A DNA stretch of 12,033 nucleotides from Candidatus Calditenuaceae archaeon JGI OTU-3 (GCA_000494185.1 AWOC01000019.1:1-12033); one strand, 5' to 3'. Positions 1 to 7,717 are shown, counted from the first letter of the stretch. Notes: a model not told the origin generated them from the letters alone. Translations and numbers: made by a program.

Positions 1-1
1 G

Positions 2-760
2 CCGGCGGGAGAATACGTCATGATGGACCTGGACAGGGTTGGCGGAGCGCCTCTGATTCTGAAGAAGCTCCTGAAGGCGGGGCTGATCGACGGGGACGTC
101 CTAACAGTCTCGGGGAAAACTCTGGCCCAGAGCCTTGATGAGTATGCGCTCCCAAACGTCCCCCACGAACACATCGTAAAGGACCCCTCAAGACCAATAA
201 AGCCCACGGGTGGGATAAGGATCCTCCGAGGCTCACTCGCCCCCGAGGGAGCTGTCGTGAAGGTGGCTGCAACAGGCGTCACCACATTCAAAGGGCCCGC
301 GAAAGTATTTGACGACGAGGAGGACGCCTTCAGAGCCGTCCGCGATGGCGCCATAAAGGAGGGCGACGTCCTCGTGATCAGGTATGTCGGGCCGAAGGGA
401 GCGCCCGGCATGCCCGAAATGCTCAGGGTCACCGCGGCTCTCGTGGGGGCCGGTCTGGGTGAGAGTGTGGCCATGGTTACTGATGGTAGGTTCAGCGGAG
501 CTACTAAGGGCATCATGATCGGCCACGTCGCGCCCGAGGCTGCGGTTGGAGGCCCGATAGCGGTCGTCAAGGATGGAGACATGATACTTATAGACACGGA
601 GAAAGGTGTTCTTGACCTACTGCTGCCGGAGGCGGAGATTGAGAGAAGGGTTAAGAGTCTGGTCCCGAAGCCTCCGAAGGCCACGTCGGGCCTGCTCGCC
701 AAGTACGCTTCACTAGTGGCCTCAGCATCCATCGGAGCTGTGACACTGCCGAGGCTCTGA
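2..760 (+). CDS. ilvD: Dihydroxy-acid dehydratase (IlvD/Edd family), C-terminal part; 5' end outside window
   Basis: The reading frame is open from base 2, so the gene enters from the left and 252 C-terminal residues are visible, out of the roughly 550 usual for the family. IlvD is an Fe-S enzyme that dehydrates 2,3-dihydroxy-acids to 2-keto-acids in valine, isoleucine and leucine synthesis. The visible part opens in a conserved segment (Asp-Leu-Asp-x-Val-Gly-Gly-x-Pro) and carries the family signature Asp-Gly-Arg-Phe-Ser-Gly (bases 482-499), followed by an Ile-Gly-His-Val-x-Pro-Glu-Ala stretch and a [11 protein letters not shown] segment. The serine in that signature is the family's proposed catalytic base. 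An ATG at base 20 lies inside conserved sequence and is not the true start. The related dehydratase Edd, or a sugar-acid dehydratase as reported for some archaeal IlvD proteins, cannot be excluded. The leuB-like gene 12 bases downstream supports a branched-chain amino acid role. Confidence 0.9.
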   Translation, partial: PAGEYVMMDLDRVGGAPLILKKLLKAGLIDGDVLTVSGKTLAQSLDEYALPNVPHEHIVKDPSRPIKPTGGIRILRGSLAPEGAVVKVAATGVTTFKGPAKVFDDEEDAFRAVRDGAIKEGDVLVIRYVGPKGAPGMPEMLRVTAALVGAGLGESVAMVTDGRFSGATKGIMIGHVAPEAAVGGPIAVVKDGDMILIDTEKGVLDLLLPEAEIERRVKSLVPKPPKATSGLLAKYASLVASASIGAVTLPRL

Positions 761-772
761 CCATCCCGAGGC

Positions 773-1795
773 ATGTACCGCATATCAGTCATCCAGGGAG
801 ACGGTATAGGGCCCGTCGTAGTCTCCCAATCCGTCAGGATACTCACTAGAGTGTTGGAAGGACTCGGAGTGGCATTCGAGCTAGTCGAGGCGCCCGCAGG
901 TGACAAGGTAGCTGCTGAGAGTGGCGAGCCTCTCCCGAAGGACTCGATCCAAAGAATCGCCTCATCAGACGCCTGCCTCAAGGGGCCTGTCGGCGAGACG
1001 GCGAAGGACGTCATAGTGTATCTTAGGCAGAGGCTTGACCTATACGCCAACATAAGGCCATTCAAAACCTACGCTGGAGTTAAGACCTACTGGAGAGGCG
1101 TGGACTTCGTCATAGTGAGGGAGAATACTGAGGACCTGTATAGGGGCGTCGAGGACATTGGCCGGGACCACGCTGTCTCTCTGCTAGTAATCACGCGGAG
1201 GGGGACCGAGAGGATAGCACGGGTCGCTCTGGAGACGGCTATGGGTAGGCGTAGGAAGGTCACGGTCGTGCATAAGGGGAACGTCCTCGCCTCCTACAGA
1301 TATTTCCGCGACGTTGCGACAGAGGTGCTGAACGGCTCCGGGGTAGAGGTGGATGAGATGTACGTCGATAACGCGGCCTACCAGATGGTGGTGAATCCCT
1401 CCGCGTTCGACGTCATACTCACACCCAACATGTTTGGGGACATTTTGTCAGACCTGGCCGCTGGTGTTACTGGCTCGATCGGTATAGCAGGCTCAGCCAA
1501 CATAGGGGACCGCCACGGGATCTTCGAGCCTGTCCATGGGTCAGCCCCAGGCCTCGCCCCCTCGCTTGCCAACCCTATAGCTACAATTCTCTCGGCATCC
1601 TACCTGCTGAGCTGGCTTGGGGGGAAGAGGCGCGATGATAAGCTCTTGTCGGCGGGTAGGGCCATCGAGTCGGCCGTCTCGGAGCTCCTTGACAAGGGAT
1701 CAGTTTTGACTCCTGACCTAGGCGGATCAGCTACCGGTCAAATGGTCGCAGACGAGATCTTGCGGATAGCCCTCGCCAAGCTCGGCCTATCCTGA
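773..1795 (+). CDS. leuB: Isopropylmalate/isocitrate dehydrogenase family, probable 3-isopropylmalate dehydrogenase
   Basis: At 340 residues this is full length for a beta-decarboxylating dehydrogenase. LeuB oxidises and decarboxylates 3-isopropylmalate to 2-ketoisocaproate in leucine synthesis. The N-terminus has the Gly-Asp-Gly-Ile-Gly-Pro motif. The substrate-binding arginines are present: Arg85 and Arg95 in the Leu-Arg-Gln...Asn-Ile-Arg-Pro segment, and Arg116 in Val-Arg-Glu-Asn-Thr-Glu. Tyr123 and Lys168 fit the catalytic Tyr and Lys, and Asp199, Asp223 and Asp227 the metal-binding aspartates. The Arg-Glu-Asn-Thr-Glu-Asp-Leu-Tyr form resembles Sulfolobus-type LeuB as I remember it, but is also close to isocitrate and homoisocitrate dehydrogenases, so the substrate is inferred mainly from the ilvD neighbour. 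After His-Gly-Ser-Ala-Pro the residue is Gly260, where NAD-dependent LeuB normally has Asp. The ATG at 773 is the only start between the upstream in-frame stop and the first strand. The TGA overlaps the ATG of the next gene by one base. Confidence 0.85.
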   Translation: MYRISVIQGDGIGPVVVSQSVRILTRVLEGLGVAFELVEAPAGDKVAAESGEPLPKDSIQRIASSDACLKGPVGETAKDVIVYLRQRLDLYANIRPFKTYAGVKTYWRGVDFVIVRENTEDLYRGVEDIGRDHAVSLLVITRRGTERIARVALETAMGRRRKVTVVHKGNVLASYRYFRDVATEVLNGSGVEVDEMYVDNAAYQMVVNPSAFDVILTPNMFGDILSDLAAGVTGSIGIAGSANIGDRHGIFEPVHGSAPGLAPSLANPIATILSASYLLSWLGGKRRDDKLLSAGRAIESAVSELLDKGSVLTPDLGGSATGQMVADEILRIALAKLGLS

Positions 1796-2484
1796 TGGCG
1801 CGCCTCATAGCCCTCTACACCGGAGGCAAGGACTCTACCCTCGCGGTTCAGAAGGCTCTCGAGGCAGGCCACGAGATAGCCATCCTACTTACCACGCAGC
1901 CATCGTCAGAGGATTCTTGGATGTTCCACACAGCCTGCCTCGGCGTCCAGCACATCCTTGCCAAGTCTATGGGGCTGGAGCACGCCTATGTGCAGGTAAG
2001 CGGCGAGAGGGAGAGGGAGGTTAAGGAGCTCGCCGACCATGTGGCGAGGATCGCCAAAGAGTATGGTGCTGACGGCATACTCAGCGGATCCATCGCGAGT
2101 CTTTACCAGAAGAGCAGGATAGACAGCATGGCAGCCAAACTCGGCCTACTTCACTTGGCTCCGAACTGGGGGGCCGAGCCCCGAGGGATATTAGAAGAGC
2201 TGCTCGCAAGGAGGTATCGGGTGATGATCGTCGCGGTCAGCACCGCTGGGCTAGGCCGCGAATGGGTTGGGAGAAGTCTGGACAGGGAAAGCGTCGACGA
2301 GTTGTTTAGGCTTTCCGAGCAATGGAGATTCAACCCTGCCGGCGAAGGTGGCGAATATGAGACCCTAGTGCTTGACGCGCCCATCTACAGGCTACCCCTC
2401 GGCGTTGAGTATACAAGGGTGTGGCTCGGAGACCGTGGGCATATTAAAATCTCCAGAGCCATGCTAGTCGAGAGGACCGCCTGA
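1795..2484 (+). CDS. dph6: Diphthine-ammonia ligase (Dph6-type PP-loop ATPase)
   Basis: The 229-residue product matches the usual length of archaeal Dph6/MJ0570-type proteins. Dph6 performs the last step of diphthamide synthesis on elongation factor 2, using ATP and ammonium to amidate diphthine in the cytosol. The ATP-pyrophosphatase loop Gly-Gly-Lys-Asp-Ser lies at residues 10-14, right after the first strand. The family hallmark Gly-Glu-Gly-Gly-Glu-Tyr-Glu-Thr is at residues 183-190, followed by Leu-Val-Leu-Asp-Ala-Pro, and a Gly-Ser-Ile-x-Ser-x-Tyr-Gln-x-x-Arg segment sits in the middle. The start ATG overlaps the leuB stop (TGATG), with no clear Shine-Dalgarno, so translation is probably coupled to leuB. 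The last 21 bases overlap the 3' end of the opposing Nudix gene. There is no fused RidA-like domain of the kind found in eukaryotic Dph6. Family membership is secure; the exact reaction is inferred from the family. Confidence 0.88.
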   Translation: MARLIALYTGGKDSTLAVQKALEAGHEIAILLTTQPSSEDSWMFHTACLGVQHILAKSMGLEHAYVQVSGEREREVKELADHVARIAKEYGADGILSGSIASLYQKSRIDSMAAKLGLLHLAPNWGAEPRGILEELLARRYRVMIVAVSTAGLGREWVGRSLDRESVDELFRLSEQWRFNPAGEGGEYETLVLDAPIYRLPLGVEYTRVWLGDRGHIKISRAMLVERTA

Positions 2485-3003
2485 AGCCATTCCCAGTATC
2501 TCGAGGACGATATCGCGCGTGAGGCCCCAGACGACAACTTCTTCCCAGACCAACGCCGGAACCCTCCGCACCCCCTCCCATGTCTCTACAGACCTCTCCT
2601 CTTCCCTGAAACCTTTGAGGGGGACCCACCTGTAGTCGGAGAGCTCATCAGAGAGTCTCGCCTCCCGTTTCCCACGAGAGTAAACAACTAATGGGTGGAT
2701 CCTTATACGTGGAACTATGGACGAGCTGCGGGGAAAGAGCCAGCCCACCAGCCTCATAGAGGATATATCGATTCCCGTCTCCTCAAGAACCTCACGCCTA
2801 GCCGTGTAGAGCAAGTCCCTATCGCCATCCCTCCAAAACCCCCCGGGAAGCGCCCAATTACCGCTCCAGGGGTCTCCCCGCCTTTCCGCTCTCCTGATCA
2901 CAAGTATGTCTCCGCTGGATGTCAATATAGCTGCGACCGCAGCCTCTCCTATCCCACCGCTCGGGGCCTCCGCTCTAACGCGTTCTCTAGTTCTTTGGTC
3001 CAC
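2464..3003 (-). CDS. Nudix hydrolase, CoA-diphosphatase-like box spacing
   Basis: This 179-residue protein has one Nudix domain. Nudix enzymes hydrolyse a nucleoside diphosphate linked to another group, such as NTPs, ADP-ribose or CoA, with Mg ions bound by the box glutamates. The box spans residues 54-78: Gly-Gly, then Asp61, then Arg70-Glu71, Glu74-Glu75 and Gly77. Between Gly54 and Arg-Glu it is one residue longer than the standard G-x5-E-x7-RE pattern, and the usual first Glu is Asp61. That spacing matches NUDT7/YeaB-type CoA diphosphatases. The segment before it (Gly-Asp-Pro-Trp-Ser-Gly-Asn-Trp-Ala-Leu-Pro-Gly-Gly) is the expected Nudix approach strand. The start is GTG at 3001-3003: no other start codon lies between the upstream in-frame stop (3016-3018) and the first beta strand. 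No Shine-Dalgarno is visible. The gene is divergent from reverse gyrase and its 3' end overlaps dph6 by 21 bases. The substrate cannot be told from sequence alone. Confidence 0.85.
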   Translation of the reverse strand: MDQRTRERVRAEAPSGGIGEAAVAAILTSSGDILVIRRAERRGDPWSGNWALPGGFWRDGDRDLLYTARREVLEETGIDISSMRLVGWLFPRSSSIVPRIRIHPLVVYSRGKREARLSDELSDYRWVPLKGFREEERSVETWEGVRRVPALVWEEVVVWGLTRDIVLEILGMASGGPLD

Positions 3004-3032
3004 CGGAACCGCAGATTAGCTCTTGATGGAAT

Positions 3033-3064
3033 GATATTTGAGGATGAGCTTTGCTCAATATAGA
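3033..3064. promoter_or_regulatory. Possible shared divergent promoter region for the Nudix gene and reverse gyrase
   Basis: The 75 bases between the two divergent starts hold two AT-rich elements, GATATTTGA at 3033-3041 and CTCAATATAGAG at 3053-3064. Read on plus, the first would place transcription start near 3060, giving a leader of about 15-20 bases before the reverse gyrase TTG. Read on minus, either element could serve the Nudix gene with a leader of roughly 10-30 bases. Neither is a strong archaeal TATA/BRE match, so the assignment is tentative. Confidence 0.35.
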
Positions 3065-3078
3065 GTAGTGGAAAGCGG

Positions 3079-6000
3079 TTGAAGTCAATCTACGACGGCC
3101 TATGCCCAAACTGCGATGCGGCGATTTCAGACGAGGAGCTAGTTAAATATGGGGTCTGCAGTTCATGCATAATCGGGGTCGAGAAGGGCCGGGTCGTCGA
3201 GATAAAGCCTGGGAGGTACTCCGAGATCCTTCAGCTCCATAAGAAGGTCTCAGAGTTTGAGGAGTTTTTCCAGAGACTCGTCGGTTCCAGGCCTTGGTCC
3301 CTCCAGAGAACGTGGATAAAGAGGGTTCTGCTGGGAAGAAGCTTCTCCATAGTCGCGCCTACTGGGACCGGAAAAACCACTTTCTGCCTGGTCACGGCCC
3401 TATATAACGCGCTCCGAGATCAGAAGTCTTACATCCTAGTCCCCACGAGCTTACTTGTCCAGCACATTCTTGACCGCGCCGCCTCCTACACCCAGCTCCT
3501 ATCTTCACACAAGCCGCGAGTAGTCGGATATTACTCCTCGATGCGGAAACGTGAGATGGAGGAAGCGCTCAAAAGGATACAGGAGGGAGATTTCGATATA
3601 CTCGTCACTACTGATAGATTTCTCTACTCGCATTTCGACCTAATCAAGGATAAGAGATTTAAATTCATATTCGTCGATGATGTAGACTCGTTCCTTAAGT
3701 CTCCCCGAAACATCGATAAGGTTCTCAACCTTATGGGCTTCAGTGCGGCTCAGATCGAGAGACTCTTGGCTGAGGAGGATAATCCGAGCGCGGAGCACCA
3801 GGGCACCCCCCAAGACCCTAAGACCCCCGCGAAGCCTGAGAGCGTCTTGATAGTGGCGGGTGCGACGGTTCGTGGAAGGAGAACGAAGAGGGTGAAACTC
3901 TTCAGGAAGGCCCTAAACTTCGAGCCCGGCAGCAAAATCGACATAGTTAGAAATATAGCAAATCTTTACTTGAGGCCTACCAAAGACATCATAAGTCAAG
4001 TGGAGGAGCTGATCAGGAGACACGGTGGGGGATGCCTCGTATTCGTCCCTCAGTCAGGGGGCCTGCAGCTGGCGAAGAACATAGCCAGACACCTAAACCA
4101 GAGCGGGGTCCCCGCCTACGCCTACGAGCGCATGAACCCCAAGATGCTTGAGAGATTCGTCAGGGGGGACTACGAGGTCCTAATAGGTGTGGCGAGCACG
4201 AGGAGCCCCCTAGCGCGGGGAATTGATCTACCGGAGAGAATCAGGTATGTGATATTTGCGGGTGTTCCGAGACGCGAGCTACTTGTCTCATGGAACGAGT
4301 ATAGGCCCTCTGCCCTACAGAGCGTGATAAGGTATCTTGCACCGATTCTTGAGGTAGGGTATAGGAGCGAGGTCCTAGCCGTCTCGGGAATGCTCTTCAA
4401 ATGCATTCCGACGCGGGCTGACGTCCTTGAGGAGGTCAGAAAAGCCTTGGAGAGCGGTAAAGAACCAGAGGGCTTCGCCGGCTACGTCTACAAAGCAGTG
4501 AAGAGGGCTCGAGAGCTTCTACGCAGCGCCATCCAAGAGGAGGAGATCAAGAGGATAGCGGAGATGCATGACCTTAGGCTAAGAGTTAGCGATCAGGGGT
4601 TTTCAATAATACTCCCAGACATAGATGGTTATGTACAGGCCTCGGGCAGGGCATCGAGGATGTATGCTGCCGGCATAACGCGAGGCGTATCTATCGTCAT
4701 AGTTGACGACGAGAAGGCTTTCAGGGGACTTACGCGGGGTCTCGAATCCCTCTACGAGGAGGAGTTCAGGGAATACTCCGAGTCAATTGCGGCAGAGGAG
4801 TTCAGGAAGTGCGACGAGGATAGGCAGAGGATCCGCCAGATCATGGAAGGCCGCATACCAGCCGGCGACGTCGACTTCTTACGCTCAGCCCTAGTCATAG
4901 TCGAGTCTCCGACCAAGGCCCGCACGCTCTCATACTTCTTCGGCTCCCCTTCTAGGCGCGAGATCGATGGACTCACAGTCTTCGAGTCGATGGGTGAGGG
5001 CTACGTTGCGTGCTTTGCCGCGTCTCAGGGGCATGTTGTTGATCTCTCCACGGAGAGTGGTTTTCACGGAGTCCTGCTGGAGGGGGAAGGTTATGTGCCG
5101 GTCTATACGACGATCAGGAAGTGCGCTAGATGTGGTGCCCAGTTGACGAGCAGCGACGCATGCCCTAACTGCGGCTCAACGAAATTTTATAGTAAGAAGG
5201 GGATCGTAGAGGCTCTCAGAAGCCTTGCGCTGGAGTTTGACGAGGTGCTGATCGCTACGGACCCCGATTCTGAGGGGGAGAAAATAGGATACGACTTATA
5301 CGTGAGCGTCAAACCTTTCAACAGAAACATAAAGCGTCTCGAGCTTCACGAGATAACTAGACGCGCCCTTAGGGAGGCGTTGAGGTCGCCGAGGGATATC
5401 TCCCTCCCGCTCGTCGAGGCGCAGGTCGTGAGGCGGATAGAGGACCGCTGGGTGGGATTCGAGCTTAGCCGCAGACTGTGGGAGAACTTCGGTAGGAAGA
5501 CCCTCTCGGCGGGTCGGGTCCAGACCCCAGTCTTAGGCTGGATCATTCAAAGAATGGAAGAAGCGAAAAAGAAGCGAACCATGGCTTTGCTGAGGCTTGA
5601 GGACGGCACAGAGCTGGAGCTAGTTGAACCGCCGAGGGTCCAAGAAATGGCCGCACTCTTCAAGGAGAATGCGTTATACATCGAGATCTCGGTTGAGGAA
5701 GTGTCTGAGGAAGAGGTCCTACCACCACCCCCCTACACAACTGACTCTCTTCTCCGCGACGCCTCAACAATTCTCAAGATGGGAGCCTCTGAGACGATGC
5801 GTGTAGCCCAAACCCTCTTCGAGTCAGGACTAATAACATATCACCGCACAGGCTCTACCTACGTCTCTACGACAGGGATCAGTGTCGCGCGGACATATAT
5901 CGAGGAGAACCATGGCGGTTTCTTTTCTCCCAGACACTACGGCGCCCCAGGAGCTCATGAGTGTATTAGGCCGACGAAGCCGCTGAACAGGCGGCAGCTA

Positions 6001-6612
6001 GAGTTTTACGTCCAGTCGGGGATGCTCAGGATACCTGCGAGGCTCGAGAGCGAGGAGCTCGGCCTTTACGACCTAGTATTCAGGCGCTTCATCGCGAGCC
6101 AGATGACAAGTGCCAGGGTTCAGAAGAGCATATATAGGATCAGGGTTGGGGGCGAGGTTCTGAGGCTTGAGAGACTTACGGGCATCGTGAGCCCAGGCTT
6201 CACGTTGGTCTATCCCTCCTTCAAGATCGAGAAGCAGCTACCGATAGGTGTCCAGAAGGTTGTCGATCTCTCGCTGAGGAAGGTTCCGGCTGCTCCGCTA
6301 TTCAGGGAGGGAGACCTGATTAGCTTGATGAAGGAGAGGAGCATCGGCCGACCAAGCACGTACGCCCACATAATCGGTATCCTCTACAAGAGGGGCTACA
6401 TCTTCCAGAACCGGGGAAGATTATTGGCGACCAATCTGGGCAGGAATGTCTACAATTTCTTGACGTCGAATTATGGTCACCTCGTCTCGGAGGAGCTGAC
6501 AAGGAGGCTAGAGGCTCTGATGGACGAGGTCGAGTCGGGCAGGGTGAGCTATCTTGATGTCCTGCGAGACCTTCATAGGGAGATTCTGCCGATCGCAACC
6601 GGCGCGGCCTAG
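3079..6612 (+). CDS. rgy: Reverse gyrase (helicase-topoisomerase IA fusion)
   Basis: Reverse gyrase introduces positive supercoils into DNA using ATP and is the hallmark enzyme of hyperthermophiles and many thermophiles. At 1177 residues the protein is full length. An N-terminal zinc finger uses Cys9, Cys12, Cys27 and Cys30. The SF2 helicase half has Walker A at residues 93-100 (Lys99), a Walker B/DEAD-like Asp-Asp-Val-Asp at 200-203, and motif VI around Gln520-Arg527. The topoisomerase IA half starts near residue 604: the Toprim fold has Glu609 and the Asp728-x-Asp730-x-Glu732 motif, a second zinc finger uses Cys682, Cys685, Cys695 and Cys698, and the catalytic tyrosine is Tyr921 in Ile-Thr-Tyr-His-Arg-Thr. 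A proline-rich, charged stretch at about residues 232-254 sits just before motif III, which reads Ala-Gly-Ala-Thr. The start is TTG at 3079, since no ATG or GTG lies in frame after the stop at 3061-3063 and ahead of Cys9. No frameshift or missing catalytic residue was seen. Confidence 0.97.
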   Translation: MKSIYDGLCPNCDAAISDEELVKYGVCSSCIIGVEKGRVVEIKPGRYSEILQLHKKVSEFEEFFQRLVGSRPWSLQRTWIKRVLLGRSFSIVAPTGTGKTTFCLVTALYNALRDQKSYILVPTSLLVQHILDRAASYTQLLSSHKPRVVGYYSSMRKREMEEALKRIQEGDFDILVTTDRFLYSHFDLIKDKRFKFIFVDDVDSFLKSPRNIDKVLNLMGFSAAQIERLLAEEDNPSAEHQGTPQDPKTPAKPESVLIVAGATVRGRRTKRVKLFRKALNFEPGSKIDIVRNIANLYLRPTKDIISQVEELIRRHGGGCLVFVPQSGGLQLAKNIARHLNQSGVPAYAYERMNPKMLERFVRGDYEVLIGVASTRSPLARGIDLPERIRYVIFAGVPRRELLVSWNEYRPSALQSVIRYLAPILEVGYRSEVLAVSGMLFKCIPTRADVLEEVRKALESGKEPEGFAGYVYKAVKRARELLRSAIQEEEIKRIAEMHDLRLRVSDQGFSIILPDIDGYVQASGRASRMYAAGITRGVSIVIVDDEKAFRGLTRGLESLYEEEFREYSESIAAEEFRKCDEDRQRIRQIMEGRIPAGDVDFLRSALVIVESPTKARTLSYFFGSPSRREIDGLTVFESMGEGYVACFAASQGHVVDLSTESGFHGVLLEGEGYVPVYTTIRKCARCGAQLTSSDACPNCGSTKFYSKKGIVEALRSLALEFDEVLIATDPDSEGEKIGYDLYVSVKPFNRNIKRLELHEITRRALREALRSPRDISLPLVEAQVVRRIEDRWVGFELSRRLWENFGRKTLSAGRVQTPVLGWIIQRMEEAKKKRTMALLRLEDGTELELVEPPRVQEMAALFKENALYIEISVEEVSEEEVLPPPPYTTDSLLRDASTILKMGASETMRVAQTLFESGLITYHRTGSTYVSTTGISVARTYIEENHGGFFSPRHYGAPGAHECIRPTKPLNRRQLEFYVQSGMLRIPARLESEELGLYDLVFRRFIASQMTSARVQKSIYRIRVGGEVLRLERLTGIVSPGFTLVYPSFKIEKQLPIGVQKVVDLSLRKVPAAPLFREGDLISLMKERSIGRPSTYAHIIGILYKRGYIFQNRGRLLATNLGRNVYNFLTSNYGHLVSEELTRRLEALMDEVESGRVSYLDVLRDLHREILPIATGAA

Positions 6613-6624
6613 GACTAGGATAGG

Positions 6625-6634
6625 GCTTATATTT
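6625..6634 (+). promoter_or_regulatory. TATA-like promoter element for the small membrane protein gene
   Basis: GCTTATATTT lies in the short gap after reverse gyrase. An archaeal TATA box centred near 6630 would place transcription start around 6655, only a few bases from the ATGs at 6660 and 6665, so the transcript would be leaderless or nearly so. This is a match by eye, supported by its position. Confidence 0.5.
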
Positions 6635-6664
6635 CGGAGAGGGATTTCATCTCCGAGGCATGGC

Positions 6665-6778
6665 ATGACGATAGAACAGTTTTTCGACTCTCTCTACACC
6701 GGCGCCTATCTCCTCTTCCTCCTCGGACTGTTAATATACGTGGTCTATGTGGTGTACACCCACTCTAAGTCAGAGTAG
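6665..6778 (+). CDS. Small single-span membrane protein (37 residues), unknown function
   Basis: This short gene fills the gap between reverse gyrase and the opposing ttuA gene. The predicted 37-residue peptide has an acidic, polar N-terminal stretch (Thr-Ile-Glu-Gln-Phe-Phe-Asp-Ser) and a hydrophobic run of about 20 residues (roughly 10-31) rich in Leu, Ile, Val and Tyr. It ends in a polar tail containing His, Ser and Lys. This is the layout of a membrane span with little else. A TATA-like element about 35 bases upstream suits a near-leaderless transcript. Another ATG five bases earlier (6660) opens only Met-Ala-stop, and its TGA overlaps the ATG at 6665. The same frame is open further upstream into the reverse gyrase gene, but that part is shadow coding. 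The last nine bases overlap the ttuA stop. It does not resemble SecG/Sec61-beta, and I recognise no family. Confidence 0.5.
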   Translation: MTIEQFFDSLYTGAYLLFLLGLLIYVVYVVYTHSKSE

Positions 6779-7717
6779 TGCAGGCTCCGACCTCATAAGC
6801 CTCCTGGACTCGATCTCAAGCTCACAGGCCCTACAGATCTTCCTCGATGTAGGCTCGCCGCAGACCTCGCAAGGATTTGCCTGTCCCTTTATGTCCCTTA
6901 TCTGCGACTCGATGGCGTGTAGCGCCGCGAATAGGGAGCCTGGGTATCTGTCATCGAATATTGTCAAGAAGTTTCTCACGAGGTCCCTTTGGGCTCTCTC
7001 AGCGTTGGGGCATGGTGTTTGTTGGAATGGTACTCCTGTGAGGTATGCGTAGAGGACCACTTCCTTCTCAGGAATCAGGCGGAGCGGGGCAACTCTAGGC
7101 ACCACACCGTCACCACCTCTACGGACACCGATTAAGGTCTGCGGGAAGCTCCCTCTCAGCATATCCATAATGTATGTCTGCACTATGTCGTCCAACGTAT
7201 GTGCCGTAGCAACAACCGTCGCGCCTACCTTTTTTGCAGCGATGCTTAATGCTTTCCGCCTCCACACACCACATAGGGTGCAGGGCCCGATTCTGAGCCT
7301 ATCTAGCAGGCCGTTTCTATCCGCCTCTACAAGCCCCACTCCGAAGAGGTCTTTGAAGCTGTATACTACGTGTTCTACGCCTAGCTTTCTGCTGTATGAT
7401 GAAGCCAGCTCAAGCGACTCGTCCCTGTAGCCCGGTATTCCCTCATCCACAGACACCGCCACGATCTCAGCATTAGGGAAGTCCCTCTCAATCTTCCAAA
7501 GTATTCTCAGAAGGGCAAGGCTGTCCTTCCCACCCGAGACCGCTACCGCTATCCTGTCATTCTCCCTCAGCAGCCCATACCTCGATATAGTCTTCCGGAC
7601 CCGCTTCTCGACGCTCTCGACAAAGCATGAGGCGCAAAACCTCGTTCCAGACCACTCCTGCATATACACTGCCCTACCGTGACCACAGACGCTACACAAG
7701 ACATCCCCGACATTCAA
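6770..7717 (-). CDS. ttuA: TtuA/Ncs6-type tRNA 2-thiolation enzyme
   Basis: This 315-residue PP-loop enzyme belongs to the TtcA/TtuA/Ncs6 group. These enzymes adenylate a tRNA base and replace its 2-oxygen with sulfur, either at position 54 (TtuA, heat stability) or at wobble uridine 34 (Ncs6/NcsA). The N-terminal zinc site uses Cys8, Cys11, Cys28 and Cys31, and the PP-loop Ser-Gly-Gly-Lys-Asp-Ser is at 61-66. Cys146 and Cys149 (Gly-Pro-Cys-Thr-Leu-Cys-Gly) plus Cys236 fit the three ligands of the [4Fe-4S] cluster described for TtuA. A C-terminal zinc site uses Cys283, Cys286, Cys295 and Cys298. The start is TTG at 7715-7717: no ATG or GTG occurs in frame between the upstream stop (7739-7741) and Cys8. 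It follows the SagB-like gene by 54 bases in the same direction, probably as the last gene of a three-gene run. Position 54 versus 34 cannot be decided from sequence; the ubiquitin-like sulfur carrier it would need is not in this window. Confidence 0.88.
   Translation of the reverse strand: MNVGDVLCSVCGHGRAVYMQEWSGTRFCASCFVESVEKRVRKTISRYGLLRENDRIAVAVSGGKDSLALLRILWKIERDFPNAEIVAVSVDEGIPGYRDESLELASSYSRKLGVEHVVYSFKDLFGVGLVEADRNGLLDRLRIGPCTLCGVWRRKALSIAAKKVGATVVATAHTLDDIVQTYIMDMLRGSFPQTLIGVRRGGDGVVPRVAPLRLIPEKEVVLYAYLTGVPFQQTPCPNAERAQRDLVRNFLTIFDDRYPGSLFAALHAIESQIRDIKGQANPCEVCGEPTSRKICRACELEIESRRLMRSEPALL

Noticed and set aside
20..22. ATG as a start for the ilvD-like gene
   Set aside because: The frame is open upstream to the window edge and the upstream residues continue a conserved IlvD segment, so this is an internal methionine.
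2695..3063. Plus-strand open frame of 122 codons opposite the Nudix gene
   Set aside because: It lies almost wholly antisense to a clear Nudix domain, shows no recognisable motif, and its composition mirrors the opposite coding frame.
4735..4755. T-arm-like sequence (GGGGTCTCGAATCCC)
   Set aside because: No acceptor stem, D-arm or anticodon arm can be drawn around it, and it lies in a conserved part of the reverse gyrase gene.
7396..7402. ATGATGA C-box-like motif opposite ttuA
   Set aside because: No CTGA box nearby at a plausible distance.
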